A stretch of 64,000 nucleotides of DNA from assembly GCA_963757125.1 (NCBI GenBank), contig CAVWQP010000009.1:1-64000 (forward strand). Direction: 5' to 3'. Position 1 is the stretch's first letter. Every line of letters begins with the position of its first letter. Shown piece by piece: positions 19,025 to 27,242 of this stretch. This DNA is from CAVVSD01 sp963757125. Its GTDB lineage: Bacteria > Actinomycetota > Thermoleophilia > Solirubrobacterales > Solirubrobacteraceae. Under the pieces are notes generated by a model. The model ran no database searches and had not been told where the DNA came from. It saw only the letters and a list, made by a program, of their open reading frames with translations. Position numbers and translations under genes: made by a program.

Positions 19025-20036
19025 CCCGCAGCCGCGGCCACCGCGGCGCCTCGACGACGACCCGGAAGCGACCGCCCTCGGTCAGCTTGGCGGCTCTGCG
19101 CACCATGACCCAGTGGTGCCCGACCCGGCGCTGCACGTGCACGCGGGTCGTCCGCGTGGCGTTCGTGACGTAGCCGCTGATCTGGAAGCGCTTCGGCCCG
19201 AGGCGCCGGACGTCCTGGACGACGGGGTGCTGGCGCAGCCGAGCCCGGCCGCCGGAGGAAGCCACGACCTGGGGCGAGGGCGAAGGCGTCGTCGCCGACG
19301 CCAGCCACGACGCGATCCCCGGCGCGGCGAGCCGGGTGTAGATGCCCGGCGACCGGCCGCACCCGCGGCCGTTGGAGATGACGCCGACCTGCACGGACCC
19401 GACGACCAGCGGGCCGCCGCTGTCGCCCTGGCAGGCGTCGGCGCTCACGCCGGGGGCGCCGGCGCACAGCTGCGTCGCCGGGTCGAAGCCCGGCGCCAGC
19501 GCCGCGACGCAGCCCGCGTCGTCGAGCACCGGGACCGACCCCGCCTGCAGCCAGGCGGTCTGCGTCCGCTGGCCCTCGGCGAGCGCGCCCCAGCCCAGCA
19601 CGGTCGCGGACGTGCCGGGCGCCGGGTCGGCGCCGAGCGTCACCGGCGCCCCGCCGACGGGCGACGCGAGCCGCAGGACCGCGACGTCGTTGCGGAACGT
19701 CGCGGCGTCGAAGCCGGGATGGATCGCCACCGACAGGACGCGCACGCGCTGCCCGCCGGTGTCGAGGAGGTTCGTGCGCCCGGCGAGGACCTCGGCGCCG
19801 CCGTTCGGGATCCGGGCGGCGCAGTGCGCCGCGGTCAGGACCGTCCGGGCGTCGAGGAGGCTGCCGCCGCAGAACACACGCTGCCAGTCCTCGGCCGAGC
19901 TCGAGGCTCCGGCGAGGAGGGCGACGGCGAGCGGTGCGTCCCCGGCCGGGACGTTCGCGCCGCGTACGACGGCGGATGCCGCGGCGGGGAAGGCGAGGCC
20001 CGCGAGCACCGCGAAGAGAACCAGAATGTGGCGCAT
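18978..20036 (-). CDS. Secreted trypsin-like serine protease (S1)
   Basis: 352 aa with a signal peptide (residues 1-22, AAASA cleavage site). The chymotrypsin fold is complete: His71 in LTAAHC, Asp117 in FRNDVAVLRL, Ser206 in GDSGGP; Asp200 six residues before Ser206 sits where trypsin has its S1-pocket Asp, so cleavage after Arg/Lys is expected. The mature start VVRGANVPAG would require activation like the IVGG of zymogens. Beyond residue 250 is a Pro/Ser linker and a basic beta-rich tail (about 270-345) that may bind the wall. Monocistronic. Confidence 0.93.
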   Translation of the reverse strand: MRHILVLFAVLAGLAFPAAASAVVRGANVPAGDAPLAVALLAGASSSAEDWQRVFCGGSLLDARTVLTAAHCAARIPNGGAEVLAGRTNLLDTGGQRVRVLSVAIHPGFDAATFRNDVAVLRLASPVGGAPVTLGADPAPGTSATVLGWGALAEGQRTQTAWLQAGSVPVLDDAGCVAALAPGFDPATQLCAGAPGVSADACQGDSGGPLVVGSVQVGVISNGRGCGRSPGIYTRLAAPGIASWLASATTPSPSPQVVASSGGRARLRQHPVVQDVRRLGPKRFQISGYVTNATRTTRVHVQRRVGHHWVMVRRAAKLTEGGRFRVVVEAPRWPRLRVMVVGSGGSRPAARR

Positions 20037-20093
20037 CGGGGCGCATCCTCTTCGGACGACGCCCCGGAAGTCAATACACCGAACGTCGGTCTG

Positions 20094-20465
20094 TCACTCG
20101 GGCTCGGCCGGGCGGCGCCGTCGCGGCGCCTCCACGAAGGCCTGGTACACCGCGAGCAGCGCGCGCCGCTGGGCGGCGTTCAGCCGCGGATCCGCCTTCA
20201 CCGCGTCGGGCACGGTGGGACCCTCGGCCGCCGGCTCGTCGACGTCGATGCCGGCCTGCTGGTAGAGCGAGTCCGACGTCGTGCGCAGCGCGGTCGCGAT
20301 CGACTCGAGCACCCGCTCGGAGGGCTCGCGCAGCCCGCGCTCGATCTGCGAGAGGTACGGATTGGAGATCCCGACCAGCTCGGAGAACTGGCGCATCGAC
20401 ATCGCCGACAGCTCGCGCTGGCGACGGATGATCTCCCCGAGCGCGCTGGGAGGTTCCTCGGCCAC
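20094..20465 (-). CDS. XRE-family regulator next to the PHA genes
   Basis: 123 aa. Residues 10-65 are an HTH_XRE domain (RRQRELSAMSMRQFSELVGI, SNPYLSQIERGLREPS). The acidic/basic C-terminus (RLNAAQRRALLAVYQAF) is short and helical, with no sensor domain. It is transcribed away from the phasin-like gene with only 44 bp between, so it likely controls the phasin-PhaC-PhaB unit as well as itself. Regulators of this size adjoining phasins occur in other PHA clusters of actinobacteria; the direction of control is not known. Confidence 0.85.
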   Translation of the reverse strand: MAEEPPSALGEIIRRQRELSAMSMRQFSELVGISNPYLSQIERGLREPSERVLESIATALRTTSDSLYQQAGIDVDEPAAEGPTVPDAVKADPRLNAAQRRALLAVYQAFVEAPRRRRPAEPE

Positions 20466-20509
20466 GTCGCGAGGATAGAGTGGCCTCGACCCCGGGTAGC
20501 GAGGTGAAC

Positions 20510-20893
20510 GTGGCAGAGGACCGACCCAGTCCGGCCGACGAGGTGCAGCGCCTCTACAACGAGGCGGAGACCCAGATGGCCAGGGCCATGGAGGACCTCG
20601 TGTCGCGCGACAGCTTCGGCTCGCTGCTCGTGCGCATGACGGAGAACGTCATGGGCGTGACGCAGATCGCGACCGGCGCGATCGACCTCGTGGTGCGCAA
20701 CCTGCGTATCGCCGGACGACCCGACGTCACGCGGCTCGCACGGCAGATCGCACGGACCGAGGACAAGCTGGAGCTGGTCCTGCAGGAGGTCGAGCGGCTC
20801 GGCGAGCAGCTCGAGGCCCTGAAGCCCCCGGCCCAGCCCACCGGCACGAACGGCGGCACCACGTCCTCGCGGCGCCGCAAGACGAGCGCCTGA
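20510..20893 (+). CDS. Phasin-like PHA granule protein
   Basis: 127 aa from GTG 20510, with GAGGTGAA directly upstream; a longer reading from 20480 would run into the regulator promoter. The protein is an all-helical, amphipathic coil (heptad pattern LVLQEVERLGEQLEALK at residues 85-105) with a low-complexity Thr/Gly/Arg tail. No enzyme motif. Its place 5 bp before phaC and its composition fit a phasin or a PhaE/PhaR-like synthase partner; class III/IV synthases need such a subunit. Name inferred from context. Confidence 0.72.
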   Translation: MAEDRPSPADEVQRLYNEAETQMARAMEDLVSRDSFGSLLVRMTENVMGVTQIATGAIDLVVRNLRIAGRPDVTRLARQIARTEDKLELVLQEVERLGEQLEALKPPAQPTGTNGGTTSSRRRKTSA

Positions 20894-20898
20894 CCGCG

Positions 20899-21951
20899 AT
20901 GGCGCCGACGCTGGCCCAGATCGCGCGCGCCCCGGTCGCCGCGGTCGACTTCGCGAACATCCTGCTCACGACGCGGGACGCGAAGATCGGCACGTCGCCC
21001 AAGGACGTCGTCTGGACGCACCGCACGACGACGCTCTACCGCTACCGCTCCAACCTGCGTACGAAGCCGGTGCCCGTCCTGCTGGTCTTCGCGCTCATCA
21101 ACCGGCCCGACATCTTCGACCTGCGCCCGGGCAACTCGTTCGTGGAGTTCATGCTCGACGAGGGCTACGACGTCTTCCTCGTCGACTGGGGCGCGCCCGG
21201 CGACGAGGACCACGACGTCGGCCTGGACACCTATGTGTGCGACGCGCTGCCCTGGGCGATGCGCGAGACCCTGCGCGAAAGCGGCCAGGAGGAGCTGAGC
21301 CTCGTCGGCTGGTGCATCGGCGGTGCGCTGGCTGCGATGCACGCCTCGATCGACCCGGCCAGCCCGGCACGCAACCTCGTCCTGCTCACGACGCCCGTCG
21401 ACACGAGCGGCTCGCTCTACGCCAAGTGGGTCGGGCGACCGGACTTCGACGCCGGCTACGTCGCCGACACGCTCGGGGTCATCCCCGGCGCGGGCGTCGA
21501 CGTCATGAACAAGATGATGAAGCCGGTCACGAACTTCTGGACGACGTACCGGACCCTCTGGGGCCAGGTCCTGGAGGGGACGGCGCGGCGCGAGGCCTAC
21601 CAGACGATGGCGAAGTGGGTGGCCGACAACCCGCCCTTCGCCGGCCGCGCGTACCGCGAGTGGATCGAGGCGATGTACCAGCGCAACCAGCTCGTCGCGG
21701 GCACGATGCGCCTGCGCGGCGAGCGGGTCGATCTGCGCAACATCGAGCAGAACCTGCTGGTCGTGACCGCGGGCGCGGACCACATCGCGCCCCGGCAGGG
21801 AACCTTGCCGCTGCTCGACCTCGTGTCGAGCGCGGACGTCGAGCACCTCGACCGCCCTGGCGGCCACATCGGCCTCATGGCAGGGTCCAGGGCTCGAACC
21901 GACATCTGGCCCGAGATCGCCGGCTGGCTCGCCGAGCGCTCGGACTCCTGA
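20899..21951 (+). CDS. phaC: Polyhydroxyalkanoate synthase, class III-like PhaC
   Basis: 350 aa, the length of class III PhaC (Allochromatium type). Lipase-like box GWCIGG with nucleophile Cys139; Asp294 in VTAGADHIAP; His323 in PGGHIGLMAG. Trp and Asp residues after VEFMLDEGYDVFLVDWGAP and NRPDIFDLRPGNSFVEFML are typical PhaC elements. It polymerises (R)-3-hydroxyacyl-CoA into granule-bound polyester. Class III enzymes work with a second subunit; the preceding phasin-like gene may supply it. Followed after 39 bp, which include a 7-bp hairpin (21958-21972), by phaB. Confidence 0.94.
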   Translation: MAPTLAQIARAPVAAVDFANILLTTRDAKIGTSPKDVVWTHRTTTLYRYRSNLRTKPVPVLLVFALINRPDIFDLRPGNSFVEFMLDEGYDVFLVDWGAPGDEDHDVGLDTYVCDALPWAMRETLRESGQEELSLVGWCIGGALAAMHASIDPASPARNLVLLTTPVDTSGSLYAKWVGRPDFDAGYVADTLGVIPGAGVDVMNKMMKPVTNFWTTYRTLWGQVLEGTARREAYQTMAKWVADNPPFAGRAYREWIEAMYQRNQLVAGTMRLRGERVDLRNIEQNLLVVTAGADHIAPRQGTLPLLDLVSSADVEHLDRPGGHIGLMAGSRARTDIWPEIAGWLAERSDS

Positions 21952-21990
21952 AGCGAACCTCCCCTGGGGAGGGGAGAGAAGAGGGGAAGC

Positions 21991-22815
21991 ATGACCACCG
22001 CCCACGCAGCTCCACAGGCAGCAGGCACCGGTCCCCGCGCGCTCGAAGGCCGGGTCGCGCTCGTGACCGGCGGCACCCGCGGCATCGGCGCCGCGATCTC
22101 GCGCAGCCTCGGGCAGGCCGGGGCGATCGTCGCCGCCGGCTACACGCGCGACGATGAGGCCGCCGCACGCTTCATCAAGGACATCGACATCTCCGACGAC
22201 CGGCACGGCACGGTGCACCGCGGCAACGTCGGCAACCCGGAGGACTGCGAGCGCGTCGTGCACGAGGTCATCGACCAGCACGGCCGCCTGGACATCCTCA
22301 TCAACAACGCGGGGATCACGAGCGACAAGTCCGTCCTCAAGATGAGCTTCGAGGACTGGGACAAGGTCATCCGCGTGAACCTGTCCGGCGCCTTCTACAT
22401 GGCCAAGCCGGCCCTGCAGCACATGGTCGACCGCGGCAGCGGCCGGATCGTGAACATCTCCTCGATCATCGGCCAGCAGGGCAACATCGGCCAGGCGAAC
22501 TACGCGTCGTCGAAGTCCGGCATGTTCGGCCTGACGATGAGCCTCGCGCGAGAGGCCGCCCACGCGCTGAAGAAGTCGGGCAAGCTCGAGGGCGGGCCCG
22601 GCCTCACGGTCAACACGGTCGCCCCGGGCTTCGTGAACACGGACATGGTCGCGACGGTGCCCGAGAAGGTGCTCGACGGCATCAAGGCCAAGATCCCGCT
22701 GGCCCGCCTCGGCGAGCCGGAGGAGATCGCGCGCGTCGTGCACTTCCTGTGCGACGACGACTCGTCGTACATCACCGGACAGGTCTGGGCGGTCAACGGC
22801 GGGATGGAGATGTAG
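21991..22815 (+). CDS. phaB: Acetoacetyl-CoA reductase, PhaB/FabG-type SDR
   Basis: 274 aa. NADPH site ALVTGGTRGIGAAISRSL; NNAGITSDKSVLKMSFEDW; catalytic Ser in VNISSIIGQQGN, Tyr/Lys in NYASSKSG; APGFVNTDMVATVPEKVLDG and the end ITGQVWAVNGGMEM are characteristic of PhaB/FabG. It reduces acetoacetyl-CoA to (R)-3-hydroxybutyryl-CoA, the PhaC substrate. The N-terminus carries about 20 extra residues before the Rossmann fold. A short extra loop around KKSGKLEGGPG (near residue 195) is unusual for FabG but within the PhaB group. Ribosome site GAGGGGAAG lies just before ATG. Confidence 0.92.
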   Translation: MTTAHAAPQAAGTGPRALEGRVALVTGGTRGIGAAISRSLGQAGAIVAAGYTRDDEAAARFIKDIDISDDRHGTVHRGNVGNPEDCERVVHEVIDQHGRLDILINNAGITSDKSVLKMSFEDWDKVIRVNLSGAFYMAKPALQHMVDRGSGRIVNISSIIGQQGNIGQANYASSKSGMFGLTMSLAREAAHALKKSGKLEGGPGLTVNTVAPGFVNTDMVATVPEKVLDGIKAKIPLARLGEPEEIARVVHFLCDDDSSYITGQVWAVNGGMEM

Positions 22816-22824
22816 CGATCTCAG

Positions 22825-22859
22825 GTTGAATGCGCGGTCATGCCGACCGCGCATTCAAC
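22825..22859 (+). terminator. Strong hairpin ending the phasin-phaC-phaB unit
   Basis: GTTGAATGCGCGGTC, loop ATGCC, then the exact complement GACCGCGCATTCAAC: a perfect 15-bp stem starting 9 bp after the phaB stop. There is no U-run downstream (GGGATG), so termination would rely on the hairpin, as often in high-GC actinobacteria. The next gene starts at 22863, only 3 bp past the stem; the hairpin would also occlude its ribosome site if both were on one RNA. Confidence 0.8.
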
Positions 22860-22862
22860 GGG

Positions 22863-23253
22863 ATGACCTCGCAGGGCTACCGCCGTGCGCTCGGGCACAA
22901 CGTCGCGCGTGCGAGCGTGCCCTACGGCTACACGGCGATGAACGTCGCCGGCGCCGGCGCGCTCATCGACACGCACGGCCCGCCGACGACGAAGGCGGCG
23001 CTGCTGTTCCTCGTCGGGGCGATCGTCGGGTTCACCTCGGTCGCGGCCATCGCCGGACACGTCGGCGACGGAGCCGGGGTGGATGTCGCGCCCTGGCGGA
23101 CCGGGCTGGCCAGCGGCCTCGCGGCGATCACCGGCTTCGCGCTGGCGGCGCTCGTCGCCCATGCGATCGACGGTGCCCTGGCCTTCGCGGCGGCCGCCCT
23201 CGTGAGCACGACGACGTACTTCCTCGTCGCCGGGGCCGGCGCGACGCTGCTGT

Positions 23254-23267
<14 letters not shown>
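22863..23267 (+). CDS. Small integral membrane protein of unknown function
   Basis: 134 aa from ATG 22863. Four hydrophobic segments: around residues 16-33, 41-64 (LLFLVGAIVGFTSVAAIAGH), 78-98 and 104-128. Short N-terminal cytoplasmic part MTSQGYRRALGHNVARASVP. No recognised motif. The phaB hairpin sits at its 5' edge, so it needs its own promoter or read-through. Its last 14 bp overlap the convergent maleylacetate reductase gene. Hypothetical. Confidence 0.75.
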
Positions 23268-24256
<989 letters not shown>

Positions 24257-24261
24257 CGCCG

Positions 24262-25236
24262 CTAGGCGGAGACGGCCGGGGTCACGAGCTCGATCGGCTC
24301 GAGCTGCGGGTCCCACTCGCCGCGGTGGTGCTCGAGCCACGGCGGGTACATCATGTGGCTGCCGAGCTCGGACTCCGGCTCGTCGCGCAGGTAGTTGGAC
24401 GGCGTCGCGACCTCGATGAGCACGCCGCCGGGGCTGCGGACGTAGATCGACTTGAAGTAGAAGCGGTCCTTCTGCTCGGAGACGTCGACGTAGCCGTCGC
24501 CCTCCAGGTAGTCCTTGACGGCGAGCTGGTGCGCCTCGCTGTCGGTCGCGAGGGCGACGTGGTGGTGGATGCCGCTCGCGTGCGTCCACGTGCCCGGCGG
24601 GACGTCGGGCTGCGCGGTCAGGTCGATCGTGCGGCTCGAGCCGCCCTCGCCGACCTCCATGCGGACCGTCGCGCCGTCCTCGCCCGTCTGGCGGAAGCCC
24701 AGGAGCTCGAGGAACTCCTTCGTGTTCTGCGTCTCCAGCAGGCCGAGGGTCACGCTGTGCAGGCCGCGGATCGCGTTGCCCGGCTCGGTGACGCCGCTGC
24801 CGGTCCACGCCTCGCGGTCGTCGGCGGCGCCGATGACCTCGAGCTCGAGGCCGCTGGGGTGCTGGAACTGCACGTAGCGCTGGCCGAAGCGCTCGCCGGC
24901 GCCGTCGATCGTCGTGCCGTGCTCCTTCAGGTGCCCCTCCCACCAGGAGACCGAGTCCTCGGGGACGCTGAAGACCGTGCGCTTGATCTGCCCGGAGCCC
25001 TTGCGCCCCTTCAGGCCGATCTTGCGCCACGGGAACGTCGTGAAGATCGTGCCGCCGCGGCCGATGCGGTCGCCGTAGTAGAGGTGGTAGACGGGGCGGC
25101 GCCCGTCGAACAGCACCGTCGCCTTCAGGAACCGCTGGCCGAGCACGTCCTGGACGAAGCTGACGTCGTCCTGGGCGCCGGCGACGCCGACGGTGATGTG
25201 GTGGAGGCTCTGGACGTGGCCCTCGAGATCGGTCAT
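24262..25236 (-). CDS. Ring-cleaving dioxygenase of the LinE/PcpA/MhqO type (VOC fold)
   Basis: 324 aa with two vicinal-oxygen-chelate repeats. Fe(II) ligands expected from PcpA: one of His12/His13 in LHHITVGV, one of His225/His226 in GIHHHVALATD and Glu275 in GGVLIEVATPS. The N-terminus LHHITVGVAGAQDDVSFVQD and FPWRKIGLKG are shared with hydroquinone 1,2-dioxygenases, which open para-diols rather than catechols. With maleylacetate reductase directly downstream, a (substituted) hydroquinone is the likely substrate. Start ATG 25236 has GAGGAG 14 bases upstream; 25 bp separates it from the MetE-like gene. Confidence 0.9.
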   Translation of the reverse strand: MTDLEGHVQSLHHITVGVAGAQDDVSFVQDVLGQRFLKATVLFDGRRPVYHLYYGDRIGRGGTIFTTFPWRKIGLKGRKGSGQIKRTVFSVPEDSVSWWEGHLKEHGTTIDGAGERFGQRYVQFQHPSGLELEVIGAADDREAWTGSGVTEPGNAIRGLHSVTLGLLETQNTKEFLELLGFRQTGEDGATVRMEVGEGGSSRTIDLTAQPDVPPGTWTHASGIHHHVALATDSEAHQLAVKDYLEGDGYVDVSEQKDRFYFKSIYVRSPGGVLIEVATPSNYLRDEPESELGSHMMYPPWLEHHRGEWDPQLEPIELVTPAVSA

Positions 25237-25261
25237 GTGGTGATCGCTCCTCTCGTGTGGA

Positions 25262-26311
25262 TCAGACGACGGGGTCCGCGACGGCGGCGTGCAGGTCCAG
25301 CAGCGGCGCGACGGTGTCGGCCGGGCGGCGGCCGAACCCGCACTCGGTCGCGACGCCGAACGAGGTCGTGAACTCCTGGGCGGCGGCGATCCGTGCGCGC
25401 GTCCCCTCCTCGCCGTCCGTGAGGTGGACGAGCCCGAGGTACAGCTCCGTCTCCGGGTGCAGCCGGAGCTCGGCCAGCGGCGCGTAGAACGCCGCGTCGG
25501 CGCGGTCGCGCGGGACCGGCAGGTGCATCCACGCGATCGGCCGGGACGTCGCGGCGTGGATCGCGTTGGCCATCTCGACGAGCCGCCCGGCGTCCTTCGG
25601 CTGGAGGAAGTGCTCGTGGCCGAAGTCGCCGTAGCAGAGGTGATGGCCGATCTCGATGTCGTCGGGCACGCGCTCGCCCGCCCTGGCGATGCGGGCGACG
25701 CTGCCGCCCAGCGGGTCGTCGAACCAGGCCGTGAACATCGGGTGCGGGATGCCTTCCACGAAGCCCATCTCGAACGCGATGTCCCACTGGATCGCGATCT
25801 GGTCATGCGGGAGCGCGTCCGCGATGGCGTCGACCTCGCGCAGCATCGCGTCCTCGTAGGCGGGCTCCAGCGCGGCCCGCTGATCGACCGCCGCGAAGTT
25901 GTTCAGCGGCGCGAGCGGCGTGGGGAGGCTGATCTGGAAGCGGATGTGGGCGGGGATCGCACCGTCGCGCTTGAGCGCCGCGAAGCGCTCGTAGGACTCG
26001 ATCGCGAACCGCGCGTAGCCGAGGCTCCCGAAGCGGACCGCGGCCGGGTCGACGCCTGCGCGGGCCCGGTAGCGCGGGAAGGGCGCGTACTGGCCCTCCG
26101 GCACGGGCTCCTCCTCCAGGTCGGGGTGCTCCGCGAACACGCCCTGCTGCCAGGTGACCCAGATCGTGCGGGTGCCGGTCTCGCCGTCCGGGATGCGGCG
26201 AAGGTGGGTGCCGAGGTGCGCCGCGGCTGTGGTCAGGACCGCGTCGGTGTCGTCGAGCGGGATGCTGCCCACGAGCAGCGCTCCCGCGGGTCGTGTGGCG
26301 GTGGCGCTCAT
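25262..26311 (-). CDS. MetE/UROD-fold zinc protein, possible methyltransferase
   Basis: 349 aa TIM-barrel protein related to the C-terminal half of cobalamin-independent methionine synthase. The MetE zinc-ligand pattern is kept: His224 and Cys226 in GHHLCYGDFGH (MetE: HMCYSDF) and Cys324 in ATECGFGRR (MetE: PDCGLK). The substrate part differs, so it is not a methionine synthase. First gene of the operon with the ring-cleavage dioxygenase and maleylacetate reductase, under a TetR palindrome, with AGGAGGAG before ATG. Hence it probably acts on the aromatic substrate, for example moving a methyl group, or on a thiol. This is inference. Confidence 0.72.
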   Translation of the reverse strand: MSATATRPAGALLVGSIPLDDTDAVLTTAAAHLGTHLRRIPDGETGTRTIWVTWQQGVFAEHPDLEEEPVPEGQYAPFPRYRARAGVDPAAVRFGSLGYARFAIESYERFAALKRDGAIPAHIRFQISLPTPLAPLNNFAAVDQRAALEPAYEDAMLREVDAIADALPHDQIAIQWDIAFEMGFVEGIPHPMFTAWFDDPLGGSVARIARAGERVPDDIEIGHHLCYGDFGHEHFLQPKDAGRLVEMANAIHAATSRPIAWMHLPVPRDRADAAFYAPLAELRLHPETELYLGLVHLTDGEEGTRARIAAAQEFTTSFGVATECGFGRRPADTVAPLLDLHAAVADPVV

Positions 26312-26376
26312 GCGGCTCTCCTCCTGTCGCTGGGCACCGGCCTCCCCGGCCGGCGAGGCCGATGCTACCAGAGATC

Positions 26377-26395
26377 GAACAGAACGGTTCTGTTC
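26377..26395. promoter_or_regulatory. TetR operator 1, upstream of the hydroquinone operon
   Basis: GAACAGAAC-G-GTTCTGTTC is a perfect 19-bp palindrome between the tetR stop (26399) and the operon start (ATG 26311). A further GTTC-type half follows (TGTTC, 26396-26400). On the minus strand a TAGCAT -10-like box lies about 8 bp downstream of it, so a repressor here would cover the -35 region. It matches the second operator at 27011-27029. Confidence 0.88.
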
Positions 26396-26398
26396 TGT

Positions 26399-26983
26399 TC
26401 AGGCGGTGAGGCCGTGCGCGTCCAGCGTGAGCGCGGCGAGCGACCGCGCGCGCCGCGCCGGCGTCGCGGTGCCCTCCAGGAGGGCGTGCACGACGGCGCC
26501 GTCGACGAGGAGGATCAGCTCGTGGCCGACCTCGGACGCGTCCGTCGCCCCGCCCTCGCGCGCGATCTCGGAGAGCAGCAGCCGGATCTCCTCCTTGTGC
26601 TGCTGCGGGATCGCGTGCGCCGGATGCGTGGGATCCGGCAGCTGGGTGCGGGTGTTGATGAACCGGCAGCCGCGGAACTCCCGGCTGGCGAACCACTCCT
26701 CGAGCCAGTCGAACAGGCCCAGCAGGCGGTCCCGAGGCGTCTGCTCGGGCGTCCCGAGCGCGTCGACCCACTCCTGGATGCGACGCTCGTGATGGCGCTG
26801 CAGGTACGCCGCGACGAGCTCGGCCTTGCTCGGGAAGTGCCGGTACAGCGTGCTCTTGGAGACCCCGGACCGCTCGGAGATCGTGTCGACGCCCACGGCG
26901 TCGACGCCCTGGGCGTGGAAGAGCTCCTGCGCCGCGTCGAGGACGCGCTCGCGCGGCTTGACGCCTGATCGCGGGCTGGTCAC
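26399..26983 (-). CDS. TetR-family repressor of the hydroquinone operon
   Basis: 194 aa from GTG 26983 (a TTG at 26992 adds three residues). Classical HTH: VDTISERSGVSKSTLYRHFP SKAEL near residues 25-50. The C-terminal domain (RGCRFINTRTQL) resembles the AcrR/YsiA-like regulators that sense hydrophobic compounds. Its 5' side carries operator 27011-27029 and a TAGATT box (26991-26996) only 8 bp before the GTG, so a leaderless, self-repressed mRNA is likely. Downstream operator 26377-26395 places the MetE-like/dioxygenase/reductase operon under the same protein. Ligand probably the aromatic substrate or a quinone. Confidence 0.92.
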   Translation of the reverse strand: MTSPRSGVKPRERVLDAAQELFHAQGVDAVGVDTISERSGVSKSTLYRHFPSKAELVAAYLQRHHERRIQEWVDALGTPEQTPRDRLLGLFDWLEEWFASREFRGCRFINTRTQLPDPTHPAHAIPQQHKEEIRLLLSEIAREGGATDASEVGHELILLVDGAVVHALLEGTATPARRARSLAALTLDAHGLTA

Positions 26984-27010
26984 GCAGGTCAATCTACACC
27001 GACAGGCGGC

Positions 27011-27029
27011 GAACAGAACAGTTCTGTCC
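27011..27029. promoter_or_regulatory. TetR operator 2, upstream of tetR itself
   Basis: GAACAGAAC-A-GTTCTGTCC has one mismatch in the right half compared with operator 1. It lies 19-28 bp before the tetR start. A TTCTGT -35-like hexamer falls inside it and is 16 bp from the TAGATT -10 box, so binding would block transcription of tetR: autoregulation. Confidence 0.85.
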
Positions 27030-27040
27030 TAGAAAGAGGA

Positions 27041-27074
27041 AGGGCCGCCGCGCGGGGGAACGCGCGACGGCCCT
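27041..27074 (-). terminator. Hairpin ending the thiolase transcript
   Basis: On the minus strand AGGGCCGTCGCGCG and CGCGCGGCGGCCCT pair over 14 positions with one mismatch, loop TTCCCC, followed by TCCTCTTTCT, a U-rich tail. It lies about 170 bp downstream of the thiolase stop and just upstream of the tetR promoter, which it insulates. The 27075-27242 stretch holds only G/C-rich runs and nothing else I can assign. Confidence 0.8.
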
Positions 27075-27242
27075 GTACCCAACCTGCGACCGGCGGGGAG
27101 GAGTGGTCGGTCTGGAGGTGGGGTCTGCGGTCTTGGGGGAACCGGAGGGGGTGTGTTCTGTGCGACGCATACTCGTCCCATCAGGCCCCCGGTTCGTTAC
27201 GGCCTCCCGGCGAAGGGGGGTGTGGCCACCCGCACCCCCGGC

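Noticed and set aside
21958..21972. Seven-bp hairpin between phaC and phaB considered as a terminator
   Set aside because: Too short and inside an operon with a 39-bp gap; at most it tunes phaB translation.
20554..22854. A 766-codon minus-strand frame opposite phasin, phaC and phaB
   Set aside because: Low-complexity His/Asp/Arg/Val translation, no ribosome site, and it covers three genes with clear motifs on the plus strand.
22825..22859. Perfect 15-bp inverted repeat considered as insertion-sequence end or attachment site
   Set aside because: No transposase, target duplication or second copy in the window; its position just after phaB fits a terminator.
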